Part shown: piece after piece, positions 54,190 through 62,081 of the stretch
Layout of the letters: every line of letters starts with the position of its first letter
Numbering within the stretch: the first letter of the stretch is position 1
Assembly: GCF_024362385.1 (NCBI RefSeq)
Contig: NZ_CP101466.1
Coordinates: forward strand, 3,596,001-3,660,000
DNA from: Arthrobacter sp. DNA4
GTDB lineage: Bacteria > Actinomycetota > Actinomycetes > Actinomycetales > Micrococcaceae
Direction of reading: 5' to 3'
DNA: 64,000 bases
The notes under the pieces: model-generated
What the model saw: the letters and a program-made list of their open reading frames with translations, nothing else
The model's database searches: none
Told to the model about the DNA's origin: nothing
Made by a program: the position numbers and the translations under genes

Positions 54190-54963
54190 ATGAACAAGAC
54201 ACTTCGATTCCTCGCAGTTCCCACCCTGGCCCTGGGTGCCCTTGCCCTCTCCGGTGGCCCCGCCTCCGCAGCTGACCACACCTACCAGTCCACCTTGTCC
54301 CAGATCAACGGCAGCTCGGCCTCAGGCACCATCACCGTGGATGTCACCGGCAACCAGGCCCACGCCGTCCTTAAGGTCTCCGGGCTGGCACCGACCTTCA
54401 ACAACGCCCCTTACCCGCACGTGCAGCACATCCACGGCGGCGCCCAGGGTACGTGCCCTGCACCGTCGGCCGACAAGGACGGCGACGGGGTCGTCTCCAC
54501 CACCGAAGGCGCGCCGAGCTACGGCGGGATCGTGACCACCCTCTCCACCAGCGGCGACACCAGCCCCGCCGCGGGCCTTGACCTAAAGCTCGCCGGCCAG
54601 GGAGCCAGCTATACCGTTGACCGCACGTTCGACCTCAACGCCGAGACCAAGGCCGCGCTGGAAGCCGGCACCGCGGTGGTGGTTGTCCACGGGCTGGATC
54701 CCGCCACCCTCAGCCCCGCCGGGCAGGCCGCCAAGTCCGACCTCGTTCCGAGCCTCCCACTCGCCGCCACCTCTCCCGCCCTGTGCGGCACCCTGAAGGC
54801 CGGCCAGATGAAGATGCCGGCGGGCGGCGCCGATACGGGTGTAGCCCAGCAGGCGGGCGGCGTTGATGCCGGCACCCTCGCCCTGGGCGGCGGCCTGGTC
54901 CTGGCAGCAGCTGCCGGCGGGGCCTACGTGGTCCGCCGCCGCGGTTCCGGTTCAGCAGCCTAA
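54190..54963 (+). CDS. Secreted CHRD-like surface protein with C-terminal anchor
   Basis: 257 residues. Sec signal ending ASAAD, then a domain with YPHVQHIHGG and CPAPSADKDGDGVVSTTEG, like CHRD-type proteins, and a C-terminal hydrophobic helix followed by RRRGSGSAA. The sequence before it, MPAGGADTGV, may be a non-standard sorting signal; no LPxTG is present. The class F sortase gene follows at once. AGGAGA lies 10 bases before the ATG. Confidence 0.82.
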   Translation: MNKTLRFLAVPTLALGALALSGGPASAADHTYQSTLSQINGSSASGTITVDVTGNQAHAVLKVSGLAPTFNNAPYPHVQHIHGGAQGTCPAPSADKDGDGVVSTTEGAPSYGGIVTTLSTSGDTSPAAGLDLKLAGQGASYTVDRTFDLNAETKAALEAGTAVVVVHGLDPATLSPAGQAAKSDLVPSLPLAATSPALCGTLKAGQMKMPAGGADTGVAQQAGGVDAGTLALGGGLVLAAAAGGAYVVRRRGSGSAA

Positions 54964-54985
54964 GTCCGGCCGGCTGGACCACGCT

Positions 54986-55687
54986 GTGTTCTTCCTGAAT
55001 TCCGGCAGCCGTGGGAGCCTCAGGGCTCCGGCGGCTGCCGGGCTTCTCTTCCTGCTCACCTTGGCAGGCTGCGGCACCGTGCCCGGAACGTCCGACGCCG
55101 GCCCTGCCCCTTCGACGCCCACCCCTCCCTCCAGCGTCACGGCTCCGTCCGTGTCCGGCGCTTCGCCGCCGTCGTCTGCACCCGGCGGCCCGCCGGCAGA
55201 GGCCGCACCTGCCGCCGTCGGACATTCCCTGCCGCGGTCCGAACCCGTGGTCCTGGACATTCCGTCGATTGGCCTCCGCACCGATTTGCTCAGCCTGGGC
55301 CTGCGCACAAACGGGTCTCTGGAGGTACCGGAGGACACTGGCAATGGTGCCCCCGCCGGCTGGTACAACGGCTCGCCAACTCCGGGAGAGCGCGGCCCGT
55401 CGGTGATTCTCGGTCACGTCAATGCCCTGGGCGGCCACAAGGGTGTCTTCGCCGACCTCCGCAAACTCGCGCCGGGATCCGACGTCAATGTCGCGCGGGC
55501 CGATGGCAGCACGGCCACCTTCACAGTGGAACGCGGCGCCCTCTACAGCAAGGACAGTTTCCCCACGGTAGAGGTTTATGGAAATACGGCAGGCCCGGAA
55601 CTGAGGCTCATCACGTGCGACGGCTATGACCCCGCCACCGGCCTCTTCGATGACAACTACGTTATTTTCGCCAAGCTCAAAGCCTGA
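54986..55687 (+). CDS. Class F sortase
   Basis: About 233 residues. Lipobox-like signal LLTLAGC at the N-terminus, a Pro/Ser-rich linker, then the sortase barrel: VILGHVN (catalytic His), LRLITCDGYDP (catalytic Cys) with the following conserved Arg region replaced as usual for class F. Start is the GTG at 54986, 22 bases after the surface protein stop; the ribosome site is weak. Probably attaches the upstream protein to the wall or processes its C-terminus. Class F sortases are usual in actinobacteria. Confidence 0.88.
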   Translation: MFFLNSGSRGSLRAPAAAGLLFLLTLAGCGTVPGTSDAGPAPSTPTPPSSVTAPSVSGASPPSSAPGGPPAEAAPAAVGHSLPRSEPVVLDIPSIGLRTDLLSLGLRTNGSLEVPEDTGNGAPAGWYNGSPTPGERGPSVILGHVNALGGHKGVFADLRKLAPGSDVNVARADGSTATFTVERGALYSKDSFPTVEVYGNTAGPELRLITCDGYDPATGLFDDNYVIFAKLKA

Positions 55688-55739
55688 ACGGACAGCTCAC
55701 AACCGGCCGCCACAACATGACGGCAAGGATGGATAAGTC

Positions 55740-56357
55740 ATGAAGAACCGCGTTCCCCTGCTGGTGCCACTGGCGCTGTCCCTGCTGCTCTCGGGTTGTG
55801 CCGCAGCGGCGGGATCAACAGGGCCGTCGGCGCCGGCTGAGTCTCCTGCCCCAGCGGGACCGGCCGCGGGCGGGCATGCTTACCACCACGGCAGCGCTAC
55901 TGCCTCCCCTCCAGCAAGCACCGCAGGTCCCAGCGAAGCCGCCAAGATGGTGTGTGGCGACCAGCCGATGGACAGGCTCACCACCATCCTGTCGCTTAGC
56001 CAGAATCCGCATACCGTCAGCAGCTGGGCCAACAGCACCTTCACGTGCACCTATCACCTGCCTGAGGGCGCCCTGATAATTTCGGTGCAGGAAGCTCCTG
56101 ACCAGGCGAAGGCACAGACATATTTTGATGCCATGCAGGCACTGGCCACTGATGCCACCCTCATTGAGGGGCTGGCCAACCTGGGTTTCCCCGCTTATGA
56201 GACCGCAGGATCCGCGGTCTTCCAAAAGGACAATTTTGTGCTGCAGGTGGACGCGTCCGCGCTTCCGGCCGCAGTGGGCCCACATGCCATTAGCCCCAAC
56301 GAGTTGGCCTATCAGCTGTCCACCACCATCCTGGCGTGTTGGGTGGAGCACCACTAA
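55740..56357 (+). CDS. Lipoprotein of unknown function
   Basis: 205 residues. Lipobox LLLSGC gives a lipid anchor. After a His/Ala/Pro-rich linker (AGGHAYHHGSA), the folded part contains MVCGDQPMDRLTTIL, FTCTYHLPEGAL and a final CWVEHH, so three cysteines and several histidines that might hold a metal. No family recognised. It follows the sortase gene by 52 bases and may belong to the same operon. It ends in a 4-base overlap with the convergent ANTAR gene. Confidence 0.75.
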   Translation: MKNRVPLLVPLALSLLLSGCAAAAGSTGPSAPAESPAPAGPAAGGHAYHHGSATASPPASTAGPSEAAKMVCGDQPMDRLTTILSLSQNPHTVSSWANSTFTCTYHLPEGALIISVQEAPDQAKAQTYFDAMQALATDATLIEGLANLGFPAYETAGSAVFQKDNFVLQVDASALPAAVGPHAISPNELAYQLSTTILACWVEHH

Positions 56358-57034
56358 CCGGCCCGGCGGCCTCCGGCATGGGCCGTCCGGCTGTGCAGCT
56401 GGATGGCCCGCACGGCACGGTCCAGGTAGGTACGCGCCTCCGGGGAATTGGCAAGCTTCACCAGTTCCGCCGCCACCACCACCAGTTTGACGTTCCGGTG
56501 GCTGCTGGTGCTCACCAGCATCTGGAACGCGTCATCGGAGCCAAGCTTCAGCTGGCCCATAAGGATCCCTCGGGCCTGGTCAATCACTGTGCGGGTTGCC
56601 GTGGCGCCCGCCACCGCCTCCTTCGCTGTTTCTTCGGTTTCGCGCTGCAGCGTCCGGCTGAGGTCCACCGTCACGCCTTCGAGCGCCACCACCGTCCCGT
56701 CCGGGCCGAGGAAAGCCTCGCCGGAGGTCAGCACGCGACGGGTCCTGCCGTGCGCGTCGACCAGCCGGTGGTACATGCAGAAGAACCCGCCGGTGGTGGA
56801 CACCTGCGTCACAATTTCCTCGCACCGCCCCCGGTCATCGGGATGCTTATGGGCGAAGAGCAGTTCCATCGTGGGCACGACCTCGCCACGGCGGTAACCG
56901 TGCAGCCGGTACATCCCGTCCGACCATTGGAAGGTTGGGCCTGCCGGTCCGATGTCCACCCTGAAGGTGCCGGCGTCACTTTCGCTGTCCCCGAGGGCAC
57001 TCGAATACGTGTACAGGTCGCTGAGCTCCGTCAC
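56354..57034 (-). CDS. PAS-ANTAR RNA-binding regulator
   Basis: 226 residues. A PAS domain (about 25-125, with FQWSDGMYRLHGY and FFCMYHRLVDAHGRTRRVL) followed by an ANTAR domain at about 140-205 (ATRTVIDQARGILMGQLKLG, NVKLVVVAAELV). ANTAR domains bind paired RNA hairpins and prevent termination. The signal for the PAS part is unknown. Transcribed leftward, divergent from the copper genes. Confidence 0.9.
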   Translation of the reverse strand: MTELSDLYTYSSALGDSESDAGTFRVDIGPAGPTFQWSDGMYRLHGYRRGEVVPTMELLFAHKHPDDRGRCEEIVTQVSTTGGFFCMYHRLVDAHGRTRRVLTSGEAFLGPDGTVVALEGVTVDLSRTLQRETEETAKEAVAGATATRTVIDQARGILMGQLKLGSDDAFQMLVSTSSHRNVKLVVVAAELVKLANSPEARTYLDRAVRAIQLHSRTAHAGGRRAG

Positions 57035-57169
57035 AGGTCCACCTCCCGCGGATACGCCAACCCCCAGCGGGCCTGCTCTGTCCTCGCTCCTTCCAGTATG
57101 GTCGCCCGCGACAACAGAAGGTAGTGCGGGAGGTCCTATGGAAGTCCCGGTGAAAATACACTATGGCGC

Positions 57170-57198
57170 TTGACTCGCATACCCCAGGGGGGTATATT
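57170..57198 (+). promoter_or_regulatory. CsoR-type operator in the copper promoter
   Basis: -35 TTGACT (57170-57175) and -10 TATATT (57193-57198) with a 17-base spacer. The spacer contains ATACCCC-AGG-GGGGTAT (57179-57195), the CsoR-family palindrome. Its odd centre differs from the 14-base cst operators, allowing a separate copper-sensing CsoR, encoded elsewhere, to distinguish it. Confidence 0.85.
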
Positions 57199-57304
57199 GG
57201 CGGTGTTGTCAGTGAAGTGGTATGTCCCGGCCGGTGCCTGCACCGGCTTTTCACAGCCGTTCAACCCCAGCGCCCCTTGATTCCCTCAACGGATTGGAAC
57301 TGAC

Positions 57305-57661
57305 ATGAACACCGGGAACCGTCCCCAGCTCCCCCTCGCATCCTCCGGCTGCAGCTGCTGCGCCCCCGCCGGCGCTGCGCAGCCGTCCAGCACCCTGCCC
57401 GCATCTGCCGCGAATGACTCCCCTGCCGGCGTCGTCAATGCCCCCGCCGATTCGTCCGCCCAACGGAACTACGCGGTGGCTGGCATGACCTGCGGGCACT
57501 GCGTCCGGTCCGTCGAAACCGCAGTGTCTGCCCTTCCGGGCGTGACCTCGGCCTCGGTGGACCTGGTGCCCGGCGGCAGCTCGCGGCTGGCCGTCACCGG
57601 CTCGGCGCATGCCGCCGACATCCGCCAGGCCGTAACTGACGCCGGTTACACCCTGGCCTGA
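57305..57661 (+). CDS. copZ: Copper chaperone / heavy-metal-associated domain protein
   Basis: 118 residues. The C-terminal two thirds are an HMA fold with metal site GMTCGHC and the VTDAGYTL ending. The N-terminal 50 residues are unusual for CopZ: a GCSCCAPAG cluster and a Ala/Ser/Pro linker. That motif could form a second Cu(I) site. It hands copper to the ATPase encoded next. Under the CsoR-type promoter at 57170. Confidence 0.88.
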   Translation: MNTGNRPQLPLASSGCSCCAPAGAAQPSSTLPASAANDSPAGVVNAPADSSAQRNYAVAGMTCGHCVRSVETAVSALPGVTSASVDLVPGGSSRLAVTGSAHAADIRQAVTDAGYTLA

Positions 57662-57665
57662 GACA

Positions 57666-57700
57666 GGCCGCGCTTTGGGCGCGGCCCCTACATTTTCCGC
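57666..57700 (+). terminator. Hairpin between copZ and the ATPase gene
   Basis: Stem GGCCGCGC / GCGCGGCC (57666-57673 and 57679-57686), then TTTT at 57693-57696. May attenuate read-through from copZ to the ATPase gene, making chaperone more abundant than pump. Confidence 0.5.
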
Positions 57701-57744
57701 AGCCCCGGTATTGACGGGCAGCGACTGCCTCCGAAGGAGGAGTA

Positions 57745-59895
57745 ATGCACGACCATCACGACATGCATAATGAGGGCGTTCCGGACTACCACCAGCCGCC
57801 CAGCGGCACGCTTACCGAGCCGCCGGCCCACGGTGCCGCATATCCACAACACGCCGGACACGCAGAGCACGGCATCCAGGGCGACGACGACCACACCGTC
57901 CACACCCACGGCCAGCACGCCGGGCACAGCACTGCCATGTTCAAGAACAGGTTCTGGCTGACCCTGGCCTTGGCCGTTCCGGTGGTCTACTTCAGCCCCA
58001 TGATGGGCCACCTCCTGGGCTACATGCCGCCGGAGTTCACCGGTTCCGCCTGGATTCCGCCGGTCCTGGGCACCGTCATCTTCTTCTACGGCGGCCAGCC
58101 GTTCCTCAAGGGCGGCCTGCAGGAGCTGAAAGACCGCACGCCGGGAATGATGCTGCTGATCGCCATGGCCATCACCGTGGCGTTCGCCGCGTCCTGGGTC
58201 ACCAGCCTGGGGATCGGCGGCTTCGACCTGGACTTCTGGTGGGAGCTGGCGCTGCTGGTGGCCATCATGCTGCTGGGCCACTGGATTGAGATGCGTGCGC
58301 TCGGGTCCGCGCAGGGCGCGCTCGATGCCCTGGCCGCGCTGCTGCCGGACGAGGCTGAACGCATCACGGACAACGGCACCGAAACCGTTCCCGTGTCTGA
58401 ACTCAGCCCCGGGGACCTGGTCCTGGTCCGCCCCGGCGCCCGCATGCCGGCCGACGGCAGCGTGGTGGAGGGGCAGGCCGAATTCGACGAGTCCATGATC
58501 ACCGGCGAATCCAAGACCGTGGCCCGCGGCGCAGGGGACACGGTGGTGGCAGGAACGGTGGCCACGGACAGCAGCGTCCGCGTCCGGGTCACCGCCGTTG
58601 GGGACCAGACCGCACTGGCCGGGATCCAGCGCCTGGTGGAGGAAGCACAGGCCTCGTCCTCACGCGCCCAGGCCCTGGCAGACCGCGCCGCCGCGTTCCT
58701 CTTCTACTTTGCCGCCGGCGCCGGCGTCCTGACCTTCATCGCCTGGACGCTGCTGGGAAGCGTCCCTGACGCCGTCACCCGCACCGTCACCGTGCTGGTG
58801 ATCGCCTGCCCCCACGCCCTTGGGCTGGCCATCCCACTGGTGATCGCCATTTCCACGGAACAGGCCGCCCGTGCCGGGGTGCTGATCAAGAACCGGATGG
58901 CCCTGGAGCGCATGCGCACCATCGACGTGGTCCTGTTCGACAAGACCGGCACGCTGACCACCGGCGAACCGGAACTAAAGGACGTTGCCGTAGCTGACGG
59001 AGCGGACGCCGACGCCGTACTCGCACTCGCCGCCGCGGTGGAGTCCGACAGCGAGCACCCTGTCGCCAGGGCCATCGTGCGGGCCGCCAGGGCACGGAAC
59101 CTGGCACTGCCTGAAGCCACCGGCTTCGCCTCGCTGACGGGCCGCGGCGTGCGGGCCAGCGTGGACGGCCGTACGGTGCACGTGGGCGGGCCGGCGCTCC
59201 TGCGCGAACTCGGCGTCGTCGAACCTGACTCTTTGGCCGCCAGTACGCGCACATGGATGGACCGCGGCGCCGCCGTGCTGCACGTGGTCGACGGCGGCAC
59301 TGTCCTGGGTGCCGTGAGCATGGAGGATGCGGTGCGGCCGGAGTCACGGCAGGCCGTCTCGGCCCTGCAGCGGCGCGGCATCAAGGTGGCCATGGTCACC
59401 GGGGACGCGCACCAGGTGGCGCAGGCCGTGGCCGCGGACCTGGACATCGATGAGGTGTTCGCCGAGGTCCTGCCCGCCGACAAGGACAAGAAGGTGGCGG
59501 AGCTGCAGTCCCGCGGGCTGAAGGTGGCCATGGTGGGCGACGGCGTCAACGACTCCCCTGCCCTGGCAAGGGCCGAGGTGGGCATCGCCATCGGCGCCGG
59601 AACCGACGTCGCGGTGGAATCCGCCGGTGTGGTGCTGGCCGGAAACGATCCGCGTGCCGTCCTGTCCATGCTGGACCTGTCCCGCGCCAGCTACCGGAAG
59701 ATGTGGCAGAACCTGGTGTGGGCCACCGGCTACAACGTCCTGTCCGTGCCACTGGCCGCCGGCGTGCTGGCCTTCGCCGGGGTGGTCCTCTCCCCCGCGG
59801 CCGGTGCGGTGCTGATGTCCGCCTCCACCGTGGTGGTGGCCCTGAACGCCCAGCTCCTCCGCCGCCTGAAACTGAACCCGTCCGAGGCACGTTGA
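57745..59895 (+). CDS. copB: Copper-translocating P-type ATPase (CopB type)
   Basis: 716 residues. The N-terminus is a His-rich cytoplasmic segment (HDHHDMHNEG, HTHGQHAGHS) rather than an HMA domain. Eight membrane helices are expected; the ion motif is CPH (VIACPHALGLAIP), the P1B-3 (CopB) type, with GHWIEMRALG. Phosphorylation site DKTGTLT, TGES actuator and GDGVNDSPAL hinge are intact. It exports Cu(I)/Cu(II) or Ag(I). Preceded by GAAGGAG and downstream of copZ. Confidence 0.94.
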   Translation: MHDHHDMHNEGVPDYHQPPSGTLTEPPAHGAAYPQHAGHAEHGIQGDDDHTVHTHGQHAGHSTAMFKNRFWLTLALAVPVVYFSPMMGHLLGYMPPEFTGSAWIPPVLGTVIFFYGGQPFLKGGLQELKDRTPGMMLLIAMAITVAFAASWVTSLGIGGFDLDFWWELALLVAIMLLGHWIEMRALGSAQGALDALAALLPDEAERITDNGTETVPVSELSPGDLVLVRPGARMPADGSVVEGQAEFDESMITGESKTVARGAGDTVVAGTVATDSSVRVRVTAVGDQTALAGIQRLVEEAQASSSRAQALADRAAAFLFYFAAGAGVLTFIAWTLLGSVPDAVTRTVTVLVIACPHALGLAIPLVIAISTEQAARAGVLIKNRMALERMRTIDVVLFDKTGTLTTGEPELKDVAVADGADADAVLALAAAVESDSEHPVARAIVRAARARNLALPEATGFASLTGRGVRASVDGRTVHVGGPALLRELGVVEPDSLAASTRTWMDRGAAVLHVVDGGTVLGAVSMEDAVRPESRQAVSALQRRGIKVAMVTGDAHQVAQAVAADLDIDEVFAEVLPADKDKKVAELQSRGLKVAMVGDGVNDSPALARAEVGIAIGAGTDVAVESAGVVLAGNDPRAVLSMLDLSRASYRKMWQNLVWATGYNVLSVPLAAGVLAFAGVVLSPAAGAVLMSASTVVVALNAQLLRRLKLNPSEAR

Positions 59896-59927
59896 GCACT
59901 GCAGACCGATTGGAAGGAGGGACCGCC

Positions 59928-60398
59928 ATGACCACCCGAGCCGTGGCGTCCCTCTTCCGCCGAGCCTGGCTGTTCGCCGCCGCCCTTGCCGTCATCGCAG
60001 GGCTGCTGGGCATGCACGTGCTGACTTCCGGGCACGCCTCGCACGGTGCCGTATCGCAGGGCGAAATGGCCCCGGGCCCGATGCCGCATTCGGCAGCTGC
60101 CGGGCATACCGTCGTCGCGCATTCTGCCGGTCCTGATCATGCCGGCCACACGCCGGCCGCCTCCGCCGCGGACATGCAGGAGCTTGCCTCTTCGGCCTGC
60201 GGTGGTTCCTGCCCGGGGGCACAGGAATCGGGGGCGCCCTGCGTCCCATCGGCGCCCAGCGGCCCTGTCACCCTTTCCCCGCCACAGGCAACCCTGGCCG
60301 TCCTGCCGCTGCTGCCGTCAGCCAGCAGGCCCGGCGCGGCTTACGACTACCTGCCGCCCAGCCCCACGCCCTGCGACCTGTCCATCAGCCGGACGTAA
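59928..60398 (+). CDS. DUF6153-like His/Met-containing secreted or membrane protein
   Basis: 156 residues. An N-terminal hydrophobic helix (LFAAALAVIAGLLGMHVL) and a His-rich outer part (SGHASHGAVSQGEM, HAGHTPAAS) with two cysteines (SACGGSCPG, APCVPS) suit the DUF6153 family of copper loci; that naming is from memory. AAGGAGG precedes the ATG. Placed between the copper ATPase and DUF305, it probably handles copper outside the membrane. Confidence 0.7.
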   Translation: MTTRAVASLFRRAWLFAAALAVIAGLLGMHVLTSGHASHGAVSQGEMAPGPMPHSAAAGHTVVAHSAGPDHAGHTPAASAADMQELASSACGGSCPGAQESGAPCVPSAPSGPVTLSPPQATLAVLPLLPSASRPGAAYDYLPPSPTPCDLSISRT

Positions 60399-60453
60399 AG
60401 CGGACTGCGCCTCCCATCACGGCCCAGTTCCACTACATCCCTGAAGGACAACC

Positions 60454-61086
60454 ATGAACACCACTTTCAAGACCCTTTCCATTGCTGCTGCCCTGGCAGC
60501 TTCTCTCGGCCTCGCCGGGTGCGCCGCCAACGCCGGCTCCGGCAGCAGCATGCCCATGGACCACGGCAGCTCCGGCGCCATGTCCAGCAGCATGCCCAGC
60601 GCCGGCAACCTGCCCAGCGCAGGTGACGACCATAACCAGGCGGACATCATGTTTGCCCAGATGATGATCCCCCACCACTCGCAGGCGGTGGAGATGAGCG
60701 ACATCGTCCTGGCCAAGTCCGATGTGCCGGCGGAGGTGACCGCGCTGGCCACCAGGATCAAGGGGGCACAGGCACCGGAGATCAAGCAGATGACCGGCTG
60801 GCTGTCGGGCTGGGGCGCGCCCACCGCCATGAGTGACCACTCCGGTCACGGCATGACCGGGATGGTGGACGATGCCGGCATCGACAAGCTCAAGTCAGCC
60901 AGCGGGACCGAGGCCGCGAAGCTGTTCCTGGAGCAGATGATCGGCCACCACGAGGGCGCCATCAACATGGCACAGCAGGAGATCAGTGCCGGCAAGTCCC
61001 CGGAAGCGGTGAAGCTGGGCCATGACATCGTGGACGCCCAGCAGGCGGAGATCACCCAGATGAAGCAGCTGCTGGCTGCGCTGTAG
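60454..61086 (+). CDS. DUF305 copper-locus lipoprotein
   Basis: 210 residues. Lipobox GLAGC, a Met/Ser-rich linker (MPMDHGSSGAMSSSMPS), then two DUF305 halves, each with a paired His motif: MIPHHSQAVEMS and MIGHHEGAINMA. The family is ferritin-like and often accompanies copper export. A strong hairpin follows its stop. Confidence 0.9.
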   Translation: MNTTFKTLSIAAALAASLGLAGCAANAGSGSSMPMDHGSSGAMSSSMPSAGNLPSAGDDHNQADIMFAQMMIPHHSQAVEMSDIVLAKSDVPAEVTALATRIKGAQAPEIKQMTGWLSGWGAPTAMSDHSGHGMTGMVDDAGIDKLKSASGTEAAKLFLEQMIGHHEGAINMAQQEISAGKSPEAVKLGHDIVDAQQAEITQMKQLLAAL

Positions 61087-61114
61087 CCGCACGTCCGCGG
61101 ACCAGCGAATATGG

Positions 61115-61155
61115 ACGGCGCGGCGGCGGTCCCCGGGAGACCGCCGCCGCGCCGT
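61115..61155 (+). terminator. Strong hairpin terminator after the copper locus
   Basis: A perfect 17-bp stem, ACGGCGCGGCGGCGGTC / GACCGCCGCCGCGCCGT, with a 7-base loop, 28 bases after the DUF305 stop. No long T-run, as usual in high-GC actinobacteria. Confidence 0.8.
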
Positions 61156-61222
61156 TGCGTGTTAAGTTGAAAGGCACGGGCCCGAGCGGGTCCGGCACCA
61201 GCTGGGAAAAGAGAACATCTCC

Positions 61223-61939
61223 TTGGACACTTCCGCGCCAGTACGAATCCTGACTGTCTGTACCGGGAACATCTGCCGGTCGCCCGTGGCCGAGAGGCTG
61301 CTGCAGGCGGGGCTGGACCAGGTGGTACCGGGTGGTTTCCAGGTGGCCAGTGCAGGAACCCGGGCGCTGGTGGGCGAGCCCATGCAGCCCATTTCGGCGG
61401 ACATCGTGCGGACCTTTGGCGGGGACCCGGAAGGGTTCGCGGCGCGGCAGCTCACGCCGAAGATCCTGCGTGGCGTGGACCTGGTGCTCACCATGACCTC
61501 AGGGCACCGCGGAGAGGTCCTCCAGCTGGACGCTTCCCTGCTTAAGCGGACGTTCACCATCCGCGAGTTTGCCCGCATGGTCGACGTCCTCGACCAGCGG
61601 GCGGCTGCCGGGGACAGCCAGCGGGCGGCTGCTGCAGGCAGCCAGCCCGCCGCCGTCGTATCCTCCGCCGACGCGTCTTCCCGGGACGCCGCGTCCGGCA
61701 CGCAAGGGTCCGACGCCGATGGTGGGCTCGCTGCCAACGCCGCCTTGTGGCGGGGGTTGCCGGCGCGGGCCGCCGGGGTGCGTCACCTCTCGCTCCCGGC
61801 GGACGCGTCGGATAACGACATCGTGGACCCGTACCGCCGTGCGCCGGAGGTCTACCGGGAGATGGAAGACCAGCTGGCCCCCGCGATCATCTCCATCCTG
61901 CGCCACGCCCGCCTCAACTTCCCGGCCGGCGGGCAATAA
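61223..61939 (+). CDS. Low-molecular-weight protein tyrosine phosphatase with a low-complexity insert
   Basis: 238 residues. P-loop CTGNICRS (Cys13, Arg19) and the general-acid region DNDIVDPYRR are present, so it is probably active on phosphotyrosine. Between them, about residues 122-190 form an Ala/Ser/Gln-rich insert absent from normal 150-residue members. It contains a 15-bp direct repeat CCAGCGGGCGGCTGC at 61594 and 61618. The start is TTG 61223. The downstream neighbour is an LCP protein, so wall polymer export control is a plausible role. Confidence 0.88.
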   Translation: MDTSAPVRILTVCTGNICRSPVAERLLQAGLDQVVPGGFQVASAGTRALVGEPMQPISADIVRTFGGDPEGFAARQLTPKILRGVDLVLTMTSGHRGEVLQLDASLLKRTFTIREFARMVDVLDQRAAAGDSQRAAAAGSQPAAVVSSADASSRDAASGTQGSDADGGLAANAALWRGLPARAAGVRHLSLPADASDNDIVDPYRRAPEVYREMEDQLAPAIISILRHARLNFPAGGQ

Positions 61940-62081
61940 TCCCTGCAGCGGAAGGGCCTTACCGCAACTCCATGGCGACCAGGGGAGGCCTTTCCCAGGT
62001 GACAGTTTGGATACTCCTGTAGCCAATTGGGGCCTGGGGGACGGACACTGATCCCACCAGTCACAATGAGGTGGAGGCGTC

